From Cupriavidus pauculus (GTDB taxonomy: Bacteria > Pseudomonadota > Gammaproteobacteria > Burkholderiales > Burkholderiaceae): DNA of 64,000 bases. The stretch is taken from assembly GCF_022179805.1 (NCBI RefSeq), contig NZ_BPUO01000005.1, positions 372,001-436,000 of the forward strand. Reading direction: 5' to 3'. The position numbers were made by a program, and so were the translations under genes. The notes under the pieces were generated by a model. It was given only the letters and a program-made list of their open reading frames with translations, had not been told where the DNA came from and searched no databases. Positions 27,207-36,678 of this stretch are shown in pieces. Numbering within the stretch: the stretch's first letter is position 1; every line of letters starts with the position of its first letter.

Positions 27207-27242
27207 ATTACGATCTGGTAAATCAATTTTACTAAACGTAAT
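27207..27242. promoter_or_regulatory. Nested palindrome upstream of hmgA
   Basis: Outer arms ATTACG / CGTAAT and inner arms GTAAA / TTTAC share one centre. It lies about 100 bp before hmgA and is a candidate operator for a homogentisate-pathway regulator not encoded here. Confidence 0.5.
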
Positions 27243-27345
27243 TTTAGCTTGTTGATGGAAGGATGCGGCCTTCGCGCCATATCCATGACAACACCACGAG
27301 AACATGCCGGCGTCCGAGCTGGCGAAGGTGTGAGAGGAAGACTTC

Positions 27346-28674
27346 ATGACGCAAACACAATTGCCCGAGCAGGACACGGTGACGGCCGAGTACATGTCCG
27401 GCTTCGCCAACGAGTTCGCCACCGAGGCGCTGCCCGGCGCATTGCCAGTTGGCCGCAATTCGCCGCAGCGCGCGCCCTATGGCCTGTATGCCGAACAGCT
27501 TTCCGGCACGGCGTTCACCGCGCCGCGTGCGCACAACCGTCGTTCCTGGCTGTACCGGATTCGCCCGGCGGCCATGCACAAGCCGTTCACGCGGATCGAG
27601 CAGGACCGCTGGATGAGCCGGTTCGACGAAGTGCCGCCGTCGCCAAACCAGTTGCGCTGGAGCCCGCCGCCCATGCCGACGGTGCCCACCGATTTCGTGG
27701 ACGGCATTGTCACCATGGCGGGCAATGGCGGCCCCGATGCGCAGACCGGCTGCGGCATCCACCTGTATCTGGCCAACCAGTCGATGCAGGATCGCTTCTT
27801 CTATAACGCCGACGGCGAGATGCTGATCGTGCCGCAGCAGGGCCGATTGCTGATCAGCACCGAAATGGGCCGCCTGGCCGTCGAGCCGCAGGAAATCGTG
27901 GTCATTCCGCGAGGCGTTCGCTTCCGTGTGGAACTGCCGGATGGCGAGGCGCGCGGCTATATCTGCGAGAACTTCGGCGCGCTGTTCAAGCTGCCGGACC
28001 TGGGCGTGATCGGTTCCAACGGTCTGGCCAATCCGCGAGACTTCTTGACGCCGGTGGCCAGCTACGAAGATCGCGAAGGCAAATTCGAACTGGTGGCACG
28101 TTTCCAGGGCAACCTCTGGCGGGCCGAGATCGACCACTCGCCGCTGGACGTGGTGGCGTGGCATGGCAACTACGCGCCGTACAAGTACGACCTGCGACAC
28201 TTCAACACGATTGGTTCGATCAGCTTCGATCATCCCGATCCATCGATCTTCCTGGTGCTGCAGTCGCCGTCCGACACGCCGGGCGTGGATACCATCGATT
28301 TCGTGATCTTTGGCCCGCGCTGGCTGGCGGCGCAAGATACGTTCCGCCCGCCCTGGTTCCATCGCAATATCGCCAGCGAGTTCATGGGCCTGATTGCCGG
28401 CGTCTACGACGCCAAGGCCGAAGGATTCGCGCCGGGCGGCGCCAGCCTGCACAATTGCATGAGCGGGCATGGCCCAGACGCCGAGACCTTCGAACGTGCC
28501 TCGGCGTCCGACACCGGCACGCCGCACCACATCACGGACACCATGGCCTTCATGTTCGAAACGCCGGGCGTGATCCGACCCACCCGACACGCCGCCGAAT
28601 CAGCGCTGCTGCAGCACGACTACTACACGTGCTGGCAGGGCCTGAAGAAGCATTTCAATCCGAACGTGCGCTGA
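27346..28674 (+). CDS. hmgA: Homogentisate 1,2-dioxygenase
   Basis: A 442-aa cytosolic Fe(II) dioxygenase opening homogentisate to maleylacetoacetate in tyrosine and phenylalanine breakdown. The N-terminal [21 protein letters not shown], the WLYRIRPA segment and the C-terminal iron-site region ([16 protein letters not shown] and [12 protein letters not shown]) are diagnostic. The ATG at 27346 has GAGAGGAAG before it. It is followed 19 bp on by fahA, forming an operon. No maleylacetoacetate isomerase is in the window. Confidence 0.96.
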   Translation: MTQTQLPEQDTVTAEYMSGFANEFATEALPGALPVGRNSPQRAPYGLYAEQLSGTAFTAPRAHNRRSWLYRIRPAAMHKPFTRIEQDRWMSRFDEVPPSPNQLRWSPPPMPTVPTDFVDGIVTMAGNGGPDAQTGCGIHLYLANQSMQDRFFYNADGEMLIVPQQGRLLISTEMGRLAVEPQEIVVIPRGVRFRVELPDGEARGYICENFGALFKLPDLGVIGSNGLANPRDFLTPVASYEDREGKFELVARFQGNLWRAEIDHSPLDVVAWHGNYAPYKYDLRHFNTIGSISFDHPDPSIFLVLQSPSDTPGVDTIDFVIFGPRWLAAQDTFRPPWFHRNIASEFMGLIAGVYDAKAEGFAPGGASLHNCMSGHGPDAETFERASASDTGTPHHITDTMAFMFETPGVIRPTRHAAESALLQHDYYTCWQGLKKHFNPNVR

Positions 28675-28693
28675 TTTCCGGAGTTTCACGACA

Positions 28694-29959
28694 ATGACCG
28701 CCCCTAAGACCAGCTGGGTCGACTCGGCCAACGACGGCCAGACCCATTTCCCGCTGCAGAACCTGCCGTACGGCATCTTTTCAACTGGCAACGGCGCGCC
28801 GCGCGTGGGCGTGGCGATTGGCGACCAGGTGCTGGACCTGTCCGTGCTGGACGATGCCGGCCTGCTGCCCGCCGCGGCCAAGGGCACGTTTGCCGCCGCC
28901 ACGCTGAACGGCTTCATTGCGCTGGGCAAACCGGTGTGGACGGAGACCCGCGCCCGCCTGACGCAGCTGCTGTCCGCCGATGACAAGACGCTGGCCGGCA
29001 ACGCCGCGCTGCGCGACAAGGCGCTGGTGCCGATGTCGTCGGCTACGCTGCACCTGCCGGTAAATATCCCCGGTTACACGGATTTCTATTCGTCGCGCGA
29101 GCACGCCACCAATGTCGGCCGCATGTTCCGCGACCCGGCCAACGCGTTGCTGCCGAACTGGCTGGAAATTCCGATCGGCTACAACGGCCGGGCCAGCTCG
29201 GTGGTGGTCAGCGGCACGCCGCTGCGCCGCCCCAACGGCCAGATCAAGCTGCCGGACGAAGCGCGCCCGGTGTTCAGCCCGTGCCGCAAGCTCGATTACG
29301 AACTGGAAATGGCCTTCATCGTCGGCCAGCCGTCGAACCTGGGCGAGCCGGTCAGCACCGCCGACGCACCCGCGCACATGTTCGGCATGGTGATCCTGAA
29401 CGACTGGAGCGCGCGCGACATCCAGCAATGGGAATACGTGCCGCTGGGTCCGTTCAACAGCAAGGGCTTCGGTACGTCGATCTCGCCCTGGGTGGTGACG
29501 ATGGACGCCCTCGATCCGTTCCGTAGCGACAATCCCGAACAGTCGCCCGAGCCGCTGGAGTACCTGCGCCAACCGGCGCGCAATGCCTACGACATCGGCC
29601 TGGAGGTCGCCATCCAGCCGCAGGGCGCGGCGACGGCCACCACAGTGTGCCGCACCAACTTCAAGGCGATGTACTGGACCATGGCACAGCAACTGGCCCA
29701 CCACACGGTGTCCGGCTGCAACGTACGTGTGGGCGACCTGATGGGCTCGGGCACGATCAGCGGCACCACGCTCGATTCGTTCGGCAGCCTGCTGGAAACC
29801 ACGCGTAACGGCGCCGAGCGCGTGACGCTGGCCGGCGGCTCCACGCGCGGCTTCCTGGAAGACGGCGACACCGTGGTGATGACGGGCTGGTGCCAGGGCG
29901 ATGGCTACCGCGTGGGCTTTGGCGAAGTGAGCGGAACGATCCTGCCAGCGCCTCGCTGA
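28694..29959 (+). CDS. fahA: Fumarylacetoacetase
   Basis: A 421-aa hydrolase splitting fumarylacetoacetate into fumarate and acetoacetate, the last step of homogentisate catabolism. It has an N-terminal SH3-like domain (about 1-120) and a catalytic FAH domain with DFYSSREHATNVG, YELEMAFIVG (metal Glu residues), NDWSARDIQQWEYVPLGPF and KGFGTSISPWVV. Length is typical. It is cotranscribed with hmgA. Confidence 0.96.
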   Translation: MTAPKTSWVDSANDGQTHFPLQNLPYGIFSTGNGAPRVGVAIGDQVLDLSVLDDAGLLPAAAKGTFAAATLNGFIALGKPVWTETRARLTQLLSADDKTLAGNAALRDKALVPMSSATLHLPVNIPGYTDFYSSREHATNVGRMFRDPANALLPNWLEIPIGYNGRASSVVVSGTPLRRPNGQIKLPDEARPVFSPCRKLDYELEMAFIVGQPSNLGEPVSTADAPAHMFGMVILNDWSARDIQQWEYVPLGPFNSKGFGTSISPWVVTMDALDPFRSDNPEQSPEPLEYLRQPARNAYDIGLEVAIQPQGAATATTVCRTNFKAMYWTMAQQLAHHTVSGCNVRVGDLMGSGTISGTTLDSFGSLLETTRNGAERVTLAGGSTRGFLEDGDTVVMTGWCQGDGYRVGFGEVSGTILPAPR

Positions 29960-29997
29960 CCCCCTCCAATGCCATGCGCCCACTGGCGGCGCATACG

Positions 29998-30042
29998 ACA
30001 GGGCAGATCCGGCAGAGTGCCGCATCTGCCCTGTTACAATTT
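29998..30042 (+). terminator. Hairpin terminator of hmgA-fahA
   Basis: An 11-bp stem ACAGGGCAGAT / ATCTGCCCTGT with an inner CGGCA/TGCCG hairpin, followed by TACAATTTT. Confidence 0.7.
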
Positions 30043-30159
30043 TGCGCTCCAGTTACGTTCTGGCACAGCCAGCCCTGGGAGCGGCGTGGGAGAATGCGTC
30101 GCCGACCAGATATCCCAGGCTGACAGCAGACCAGATCACTTTCTCCCCACGCGCACGGC

Positions 30160-30912
30160 ATGGCACTTCAATTCGACATTCGCGCATGGGCTGCCTGTGC
30201 GCCGGCATTGCAGGCCGCCTCGGACTGGCGAGCGTGGAGCCGTGCGCCGTGGCTGCCGGAAGGGACCGATCTGCCACCTCTTGCGGCGATGGCGCCGATG
30301 CTGCGCCGTCGCGTCAACCTGACCGGCCGCGCCGCATTGCTTCCCGCCTATGGCCTCGCCGCAGGCGAGGGCGCGCCTGATGCCTTGCCGGCCGTATTTG
30401 CATCGCGCCATGGCGATTCCCACCGTGCCTTCGAAATGCTGAACGAACTGGCGGCCACGCAGCCCCTGTCGCCAACAGCGTTCGGGCTTTCCGTTCACAA
30501 CGCCATCGGCGCGCTGTTTTCCATCGACCGTCACGATCCGTCCAACATGCAGGCCATCGCGGCTGGCCGCGACACCGTGGAGAACGCGCTGGTCGAGGCG
30601 TGCGGCATGCTGGCCGACGGCGCTCCCGAGGTGCTGGTGGTCTGCTACGACGCGCCGCTTCCCCAACCGTACCTCGACTTCGCCGACGAGCCGCAGTGCC
30701 TGTTTGGCTGGGCCTGGCGCGTCGGCAAGCCGGAAGGGGGCCATGCGGCCTTCAGCCTCGAAATCGTCGATCCAGGCAGCCTGTCATCGACGCCCCCGGG
30801 CGACGCGCTGCTGCCCCATGGCCTCGACGTGCTTCGCTTCGTGCTGTCCGACGACCAGACGCTCACGCATCGTGGCGAGCACGCCGCATGGAGGTGGCAG
30901 CGACATGGCTGA
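30160..30912 (+). CDS. Beta-ketoacyl synthase-like protein (aryl-polyene chain-length-factor type)
   Basis: A 250-aa protein resembling only the N-terminal half of a ketosynthase, as in ApeC of aryl-polyene clusters. It has no active-site Cys motif; instead the conserved HGDSHRAFEMLNELA and FGLSVHNAIGALFSI segments are seen, characteristic of the KS-like N-terminal family. It probably pairs with one of the true KS proteins to set chain length. It is the first gene of the 18-gene cluster, and its stop overlaps the next start by 8 nt. Confidence 0.85.
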   Translation: MALQFDIRAWAACAPALQAASDWRAWSRAPWLPEGTDLPPLAAMAPMLRRRVNLTGRAALLPAYGLAAGEGAPDALPAVFASRHGDSHRAFEMLNELAATQPLSPTAFGLSVHNAIGALFSIDRHDPSNMQAIAAGRDTVENALVEACGMLADGAPEVLVVCYDAPLPQPYLDFADEPQCLFGWAWRVGKPEGGHAAFSLEIVDPGSLSSTPPGDALLPHGLDVLRFVLSDDQTLTHRGEHAAWRWQRHG

Positions 30913-31684
30913 CCACATCGAGCGTGGCTGGCGGGTGCTGGCCACGGCACTTTGCTTTGGCGTCTTCGGCATCGGCGGCTTGCTGGTGCGACTGGTGGTG
31001 TTTCCGCTGCTGGCGCTGATGCCGTGGTCGCCCGCCACCCATCGCCGGGTTTGCCGCGACGTCATCCACCATGCACTGCGCTTTTTTCTCTGGCTGATGC
31101 GGGCGCTCGGCGTGATCCAGTACCAGGTGCGCAACGGCGAACGGCTGCGCCGCGGCGGGCTGCTGATCGTTGCCAATCACCCTTCGCTGATCGATATCGT
31201 GTTCCTGATGGCGCTCACGCGCGGGGCCGATTGCGTGGTCAAGGCAGCACTGGCCCGCAACCCGTTCACGCGCGGCACGGTAGCGGCAGCCGGATGGATT
31301 CGAAACGATGCCGGCGGCATGTCGCTGGTGGAAGACTGCATCGCGTCACTGAAGGCGGGCAGCAACCTGATCATTTTTCCGGAGGGCACGCGTACGCGCC
31401 CGGGCGAGCCGCTGCTGCTGCAGCGCGGCGCGGCCAACGTGGCGGTGCGGGGTGGCTTTGACCTGACGCCGGTGGTGATTCGCTGCGAACCGCCTACGCT
31501 GACAAAAGGAGAGAAGTGGTATCGCGTACCATCGCGGCGGCCGCGCTACGAGATCGATGTCCATCCCGATTTCAGCGTGGCGCCGTGGATGCCGGGCGAT
31601 ACCGAGGTCGTGCAGGCAGTCAGGCGCCTGACGCGGTCGCTATCCGAATTTTTTACGAGGGAGATCCGCCGTGAAGGCGCTTGA
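30905..31684 (+). CDS. 1-acyl-glycerol-3-phosphate acyltransferase-like protein (PlsC family)
   Basis: A 259-aa membrane-associated acyltransferase. The start at 30905 is coupled to the previous stop. One or two N-terminal hydrophobic segments precede the PlsC motifs: NHPSLID (HX4D catalytic pair) and FPEGTRTRPGE. It is the ApeD equivalent, which attaches the polyene or a fatty acyl group to a glycerol/lipid anchor. The 3' end overlaps the ACP gene by 14 nt. Confidence 0.87.
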   Translation: MADHIERGWRVLATALCFGVFGIGGLLVRLVVFPLLALMPWSPATHRRVCRDVIHHALRFFLWLMRALGVIQYQVRNGERLRRGGLLIVANHPSLIDIVFLMALTRGADCVVKAALARNPFTRGTVAAAGWIRNDAGGMSLVEDCIASLKAGSNLIIFPEGTRTRPGEPLLLQRGAANVAVRGGFDLTPVVIRCEPPTLTKGEKWYRVPSRRPRYEIDVHPDFSVAPWMPGDTEVVQAVRRLTRSLSEFFTREIRREGA

Positions 31685-31940
31685 ACAGGAAATCAAGGAA
31701 CTCATCATCGCGTCGCTGTCTCTCGAAGACATCAAGCCGGACGACATCGATGCCGAGGCGCCGTTGTTTGTCGAAGGCCTGGGGCTCGATTCCATCGATG
31801 CGCTCGAACTGGGGCTGGCGCTCCAGAAGAAGTACGGCATCACGATGAAGGGCGACAAGGAAGAGATGCGCGCCAGGTTTGCCAACGTGGCCACGCTGGC
31901 GGCGTTTGTGCAGGCGCAACGGGACAAGTCGGGCAGTTGA
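31671..31940 (+). CDS. Acyl carrier protein 1 of the aryl-polyene cluster
   Basis: An 89-aa ACP with a GTG start. The phosphopantetheine serine is S41 in LGLDSIDALEL. It carries growing polyene intermediates after activation by the cluster PPTase. It overlaps the acyltransferase gene by 14 nt. Confidence 0.9.
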   Translation: MKALEQEIKELIIASLSLEDIKPDDIDAEAPLFVEGLGLDSIDALELGLALQKKYGITMKGDKEEMRARFANVATLAAFVQAQRDKSGS

Positions 31941-32007
31941 ACGGCCGATCGGGCACCTGCAAGTGTATTTATATCAACATTTTCGACGGGGGAATGCGGA
32001 GCAAACC

Positions 32008-32268
32008 ATGACGCACGACGACATCCTTGCACGCGTGGTGGCGGTGCTCGAACAGATGTTCGAGATCGCGCCCGAGCGGATCACGCTCGAAGCCCGCCTC
32101 TACGACGATCTCGATATCGACAGCATCGACGCGGTTGACCTGCTTGTCAGACTGAAACCGATGTTGGACCGGCCCCTGAAACCGGAACAATTCAAGTCGG
32201 TGAGGACGGTGGGCGATGTGGTGAATACGCTCGCCCAGTTGATCGATTCCCCGGCGGCCACCGCCTGA
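32008..32268 (+). CDS. Acyl carrier protein 2 of the aryl-polyene cluster
   Basis: An 86-aa ACP starting at the ATG at 32008; the longer open frame upstream is not used. S39 in DIDSIDAVDLLV is the attachment serine. Having two ACPs (ApeE/ApeF types) is normal for these systems and may separate initiation from elongation. Confidence 0.9.
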   Translation: MTHDDILARVVAVLEQMFEIAPERITLEARLYDDLDIDSIDAVDLLVRLKPMLDRPLKPEQFKSVRTVGDVVNTLAQLIDSPAATA

Positions 32269-32280
32269 ACCCAGACCGGC

Positions 32281-32838
32281 ATGAGATGGCGCAAATGGGG
32301 GCTGGGACTGCTGACGATGGCATACCCGCTCGTAATCTATTTTGGCTTACAGCACTATTCGCCGCGTGTGATGGCGCTGGCGCTGCTCGCGCTCGCGCTG
32401 CTGCGCGCCACCACCAGCCGCCAGGCGGGGTGGCGCGTGCTGGCGTTGCTGGCCGGGCTGCTGGCCATGGCGGTGCTGGTTTCCGACCATGCGCTGCCAC
32501 TGAAGGTCTATCCGGTGCTGGTGAACGTGGGGCTGCTGGCCGTCTTCGGCTGGAGCCTGGCCCATCCGCCGACGCTGGTGGAGCGGCTGGCCCGTCTGCG
32601 CGAGCCTGATCTGCCGGCGCACGGCGTGGCCTATACGCGTCGGGTGACGCAGGCCTGGTGTGTGTTCTTCGTCTGCAATGGCGCGATTGCTGCCATCACG
32701 ACGTTTGCCGCCAGCGACCGGGTTTGGGCGCTCTATAACGGCGCCATTGCCTATGGCCTGATCGGTGCCATGTTTGCCGGCGAATGGCTGGTGCGCCAGC
32801 GCGTCCGGGCGCGGCACGCGGAGCGGCATCATGGCTGA
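32281..32838 (+). CDS. COG4648-type membrane protein (ApeG-like)
   Basis: A 185-aa inner-membrane protein with about five or six helices (e.g. WGLGLLTMAYPLVIYFGLQ). It contains the family segment AYTRRVTQAWCVFFVCNGAIA. It is always found inside aryl-polyene loci; the biochemical role is unknown. The stop overlaps the AMP-ligase start by 8 nt. Confidence 0.82.
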   Translation: MRWRKWGLGLLTMAYPLVIYFGLQHYSPRVMALALLALALLRATTSRQAGWRVLALLAGLLAMAVLVSDHALPLKVYPVLVNVGLLAVFGWSLAHPPTLVERLARLREPDLPAHGVAYTRRVTQAWCVFFVCNGAIAAITTFAASDRVWALYNGAIAYGLIGAMFAGEWLVRQRVRARHAERHHG

Positions 32839-34504
32839 GTACCCGATCGACGTGCGGGGCGTGATGCACCGACTGGCCATGCAGGCCGACGACCCGAGTG
32901 GTTTCGTGGCGCGCGCAGCCGCATGGCGCCACGCGTTCGCGTCGCGGCCGGGGCAGCGCTGGGTTCTTTACTTCGAACGTCCCGATGAATTCGCGGCGGC
33001 CTTGTTTGGCGCATGGCACGCCGGCAAGCATGTGGTGCTGCCGGGCGATGCGCGCCCGCAAACCATCGCGGCGCTGGGCGACACCGTGGACGGCCTGGCG
33101 GGCGATCTGCCGCACGCGCTGCAGGCCGCGCCCGATGTCCCGGCATTCGACTGGCAGCCGCTGGCGCCCCGCGATACCTGGCTCACGCTGTTCACATCGG
33201 GATCGACCGGCGCACCCGTGGCGTTGCCCAAGCGACTGGCTCAGCTCGACGCCGAGATCGCGGCATTGCAGCAGGCGTTCGGCGCGAAATTTCCGGCCGA
33301 GGCGCGCGTCTTCACCACGGTATCGCACCAGCACATCTATGGATTGCTGTTCACGGTCCTGTGGCCGCTGGCGACAGGGCGTGCCATGCCGCAGGCGCGG
33401 CTGGCGTTCCTGGAGGAACTGTCGAGCGAATGCGCCGATGATTCCACGCCGGTAATACTGGTCAGCAGCCCGGCGCATCTGAAGCGCCTGCCGCTGGCCG
33501 ACTGGTCCGCAACGCAAACGGTGTTGCGCGCCGTATTCTCGTCGGGCGGCCCGCTGCCTGCCGATGCCTCGACCGAAGTGCTGCGTTGCCTGGGGCAGTC
33601 GCCCATCGAGGTGTTCGGCAGCTCCGAGACCGGCGGCGTGGCGTGGCGCCAGCGTGCGCTGCACGACGATGCCTGGACGCCGCTGCCCGGTGTGGCGTGG
33701 CGACTCCAGGACGGACAGCTCGCGGTACGTTCCGCGCATCTGCCCGACGACAACTGGCATGTCTGCGCGGATCGCGCGCTGCCCACCCAGGAAGGCGGCT
33801 TCGTGCTGGCCGGCCGGGCCGACCGCATCGTCAAGATCGAGGAAAAGCGCATTTCGCTCAGCGCCATCGAGCAGCGTCTTGCCGCGTCGCCGCTGGTGCG
33901 CGAAGCCCGCGTGGCGATGATTGCCACGGCCGTGGGCGAACGCGTCGGCGCTGTGGTGGTGCTGGCCGATGCAGGGCGGGCGCTGATCGATACGGAAGGC
34001 CGCCCCGCGATGAACCGCGCCTTGCGTACGTGGCTGGGCGGCTCCGTCGATCCCGTGGCACTGCCGCGCCGCTGGCTCTATACGCGCGAATTGCCCGCCA
34101 ATGCACAAGGCAAGACCACCGAGGCCATGCTGCGCGAACTGTTCCGGCACGTGGTGCCGGCGGCGCACTGGCTCGATGCCGACGCCACATCGGCGCAGGC
34201 CGAGCTTGATATCGCCGAGGATCTGGCTGTATTCGACGGCCACTTTCCCGGCATGCCCATCGTGCCGGGCGTGGCGCAGGTGGACTGGGTCATGGCGCTG
34301 GCGCCCGAGCGGCTGGCCATTCCGCCGCGCGACCGCTTTGCGCGGCTCGACATGCTCAAGTTCCATGCCGTGATTCGCCCCGGCGCCCGCGTCAGGTTGT
34401 CGCTGGAGTGGCAGCCGGCCGAATGCGTACTGGGTTTCCGATTCACCTCCGATGCCGGCGCGCATGCGAGCGGCAAGATCATTTTTCACCCCATAGCTTC
34501 ATGA
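32831..34504 (+). CDS. AMP-dependent aryl/acyl ligase fused to a hot-dog dehydratase domain
   Basis: A 557-aa two-domain protein. Residues 1-450 form an acyl-CoA/ACP synthetase (P-loop LFTSGSTGAPVALPK, FGSSETGGVAWR, GRADRIVKIEEKRIS) that would load the aryl starter onto an ACP. From about 460 to the end is a FabZ-like dehydratase domain (VFDGHFPGMPIVPGVAQVDW). In E. coli-type clusters these are two genes (apeH, apeI). The ATG at 32831 is coupled to the previous gene, and the stop overlaps the glycosyltransferase start (ATGA). Confidence 0.87.
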   Translation: MAEYPIDVRGVMHRLAMQADDPSGFVARAAAWRHAFASRPGQRWVLYFERPDEFAAALFGAWHAGKHVVLPGDARPQTIAALGDTVDGLAGDLPHALQAAPDVPAFDWQPLAPRDTWLTLFTSGSTGAPVALPKRLAQLDAEIAALQQAFGAKFPAEARVFTTVSHQHIYGLLFTVLWPLATGRAMPQARLAFLEELSSECADDSTPVILVSSPAHLKRLPLADWSATQTVLRAVFSSGGPLPADASTEVLRCLGQSPIEVFGSSETGGVAWRQRALHDDAWTPLPGVAWRLQDGQLAVRSAHLPDDNWHVCADRALPTQEGGFVLAGRADRIVKIEEKRISLSAIEQRLAASPLVREARVAMIATAVGERVGAVVVLADAGRALIDTEGRPAMNRALRTWLGGSVDPVALPRRWLYTRELPANAQGKTTEAMLRELFRHVVPAAHWLDADATSAQAELDIAEDLAVFDGHFPGMPIVPGVAQVDWVMALAPERLAIPPRDRFARLDMLKFHAVIRPGARVRLSLEWQPAECVLGFRFTSDAGAHASGKIIFHPIAS

Positions 34505-35253
34505 GCGCAGCGTTTCGTCCCATCGTGCTGGTTCCGGTCTACGACCACGAGCATGCCATTGGCGCCATGGTCGAGGCCATCCTGCGCCATCCGTGGCCGT
34601 GCCTGCTGGTCGACGATGGCAGCGGCCCCGCGTGCGAGACCGTGCTGCGCCAGATCGCCGATGCGAACCCGGGCCGCGTGCTGCTGGAGCGCCTGCCCCA
34701 CAACCAGGGCAAGGGCGCGGCGATGATGGCCGGATTCCAGACGGCGGCGCGCCTGGGCTACACGCATGCGCTGCAGATCGACGCCGACGGCCAGCACGAC
34801 GCCAATGACATCCCGCGCTTTCTGGCGCTGGCACAGTCGCATCCGGACGCGGTGGTCGCCGGGTATCCGGTCTACGACAAGACCGTGCCGATGCATCGTT
34901 TCTACTTCCGCTACCTGACGCACATCCTGGTCTGGCTGATTACGCTGTCGTTCGACATCCGCGACTCCATGTGCGGGCTGCGCGTGTACCCGCTGCACGC
35001 GGTGACGGCGCTGATGGCCGATACGCGCCTGGGCCACCACATGGAGTTCGACACCGAGGTCATCGTCAGGCTGTACTGGCGCGGCGCGACCGTCATCAAC
35101 GTGCCCACGCGGGTCACGTATCCGTCCGATGGGGTATCGCACTTCCGCATGCTGCACGACAACGTGCTGATGGCCGGCATGCTGTCGAAGCTGTTCGTCG
35201 GCATGATCTGGCGCATGCCGTCGCTGCTGTGGCGCAAGGGGAGGGCGGCATGA
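34501..35253 (+). CDS. Family 2 glycosyltransferase of the aryl-polyene cluster
   Basis: A 250-aa GT-A enzyme with IVLVPVYDHEHAIG, LLVDDGSGPAC and IDADGQHDANDIP (the metal-binding DxD-like site), and a hydrophobic patch that may touch the membrane. It starts at 34501 within an ATGA overlap and ends in another ATGA overlap with the acyltransferase. Together they equal the single fused GT-acyltransferase ApeJ of enterobacteria. Confidence 0.87.
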   Translation: MSAAFRPIVLVPVYDHEHAIGAMVEAILRHPWPCLLVDDGSGPACETVLRQIADANPGRVLLERLPHNQGKGAAMMAGFQTAARLGYTHALQIDADGQHDANDIPRFLALAQSHPDAVVAGYPVYDKTVPMHRFYFRYLTHILVWLITLSFDIRDSMCGLRVYPLHAVTALMADTRLGHHMEFDTEVIVRLYWRGATVINVPTRVTYPSDGVSHFRMLHDNVLMAGMLSKLFVGMIWRMPSLLWRKGRAA

Positions 35254-36284
35254 GTATCGTCCATCCCGACCGGTCGGAGCACACACGGGAATCGTCGTCA
35301 TCGCGCCACTGGAGCGCGCTTGGCGAGGCCACGTGCGTATGGGGCATCTGGCTGCTCTATGCGCTGTACCGCGTGTTCGGGCGCGTGCTGTTCCGTGCGG
35401 TGATGGTGCCCGTGGTGGCGTACTTCTGGCTGGCCTATCCGCTGGCGCGCCGGTCGTCGGGCGACTACTTGCGGCGCCTGGAAGCCGCCACCGGTGCCAT
35501 CGGCACGCGGCCTACGTGGCGCCACTCGCTGTTCCACCTGTTCTCGTTCGGCGACACGATCCTGGACAAGCTGCTGGCCATCGGCGGCCGCTATCGCTTC
35601 GAGCACGTGACCAAGGAAGGTGCCGACGTCCTGCTCAAGCAGATTGCCAGCCGCCAGGGCGGCATCATCATGACGGCCCACGTGGGCTGCCTGGAGCTGT
35701 GCCGTGCCATGGCCAACCGCATCGACGGGCTGCGCCTGACCGTGCTGGTGCATTCGGCGCACGCCGAGCAGTTCAATCGCATCCTCGCGCGGCTCGACCC
35801 CGATTCGACGCTGCAGCTCTACCAGATCGACGATATCTCGCCGGCCACGGCCATCGAACTGTCGGCGCGCGTGCAGGCGGGCGAGTTCGTGGCGATTGCC
35901 GGCGACCGCGCGCCCGCGCATGGTGGCCGCGCTGTACGCGTGCCGTTCCTGGGCGCACCGGCGCGCTTTCCGGTCGGGCCATACGTGCTGGCCGCATTGC
36001 TCAAGTGCCCGTTGTTCGCGATGGGCTGCGTGCGTGCGGGCAACGGCCACGTGATCCGCTTCGCGGAGCTGGCCCGCGACGTGACGCTGCCGCGCGCCCA
36101 CCGCGAGGCGCGGCTCGTGGAGCTGGCGCAGCGTTATGCGGCCTGGCTGGAACTGCTGGTCGTGCGCTCGCCGTTCGACTGGTTCAATTTCTACGAATTC
36201 TGGGCCGATGATCCGATCAGCGTCGGACGGCTAGATCCCTTGCAGGCAGCGCGCGACCATGATGCCGAACGTCCTGAGCCATGA
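35250..36284 (+). CDS. LpxL/HtrB-like acyltransferase of the aryl-polyene cluster
   Basis: A 344-aa protein with an N-terminal membrane helix (about 28-65) and the lipid A acyltransferase fold. TAHVGCLELCR holds the catalytic-type His, followed by GDRAPAHGGRAVRVPFLGAPARFP. It is expected to acylate the polyene carrier lipid. Its end overlaps the thioesterase gene by 26 nt. Confidence 0.85.
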   Translation: MSIVHPDRSEHTRESSSSRHWSALGEATCVWGIWLLYALYRVFGRVLFRAVMVPVVAYFWLAYPLARRSSGDYLRRLEAATGAIGTRPTWRHSLFHLFSFGDTILDKLLAIGGRYRFEHVTKEGADVLLKQIASRQGGIIMTAHVGCLELCRAMANRIDGLRLTVLVHSAHAEQFNRILARLDPDSTLQLYQIDDISPATAIELSARVQAGEFVAIAGDRAPAHGGRAVRVPFLGAPARFPVGPYVLAALLKCPLFAMGCVRAGNGHVIRFAELARDVTLPRAHREARLVELAQRYAAWLELLVVRSPFDWFNFYEFWADDPISVGRLDPLQAARDHDAERPEP

Positions 36285-36678
36285 AATCGAGCTGACGCCC
36301 GCCTTTCACGACCTCGATCCGATGGACGTGGTGTGGCATGGCAACTACTTGCGCTACTTCGAACTGGCGCGTTGCGCGTTGCTGCAGCAGATCGACTACG
36401 ACTACCCGCAGATGCGCGAATCGGGCTATGCGTGGCCCATCATCGATATCCGGGTCAAGTATGTGCGTCCGCTGCGCTACGGCCAGCCGGTCATCGTGCG
36501 CGCCACGTTTGCCGAATGGGAGCACCGGCTCAAGATCCACTACGAGGCGCGCGACGCAGCCACCGGCAAGCGCCTGACGCGCGGCTTCTCGATCCAGGTG
36601 GCCGTGGACCTGGCGACGCAGGAGATGTTGTACGCCAGCCCGCCTGTGCTGCTGCAACGACTGGGAGTGCAATCATGA
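36259..36678 (+). CDS. Acyl-CoA/ACP thioesterase (4HBT hot-dog type)
   Basis: A 139-aa cytosolic thioesterase. FHDLDPMDVVWHGNYLRYFELAR contains the catalytic Asp and HGNY motif of the YbgC/4-hydroxybenzoyl-CoA group, matching ApeK. It may start at 36259 or at the next ATG codon. It overlaps both neighbours. Confidence 0.88.
   Translation: MMPNVLSHEIELTPAFHDLDPMDVVWHGNYLRYFELARCALLQQIDYDYPQMRESGYAWPIIDIRVKYVRPLRYGQPVIVRATFAEWEHRLKIHYEARDAATGKRLTRGFSIQVAVDLATQEMLYASPPVLLQRLGVQS

Larger units (their letters stand above)
26908..27345. other. 438-bp intergenic region before hmgA
   Basis: Contains a 14-bp perfect inverted repeat right after the XRE gene, a GC-rich alternating stretch (27040-27070), and an AT-rich nested palindrome about 100 bp before hmgA. 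No gene was seen. Confidence 0.5.
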
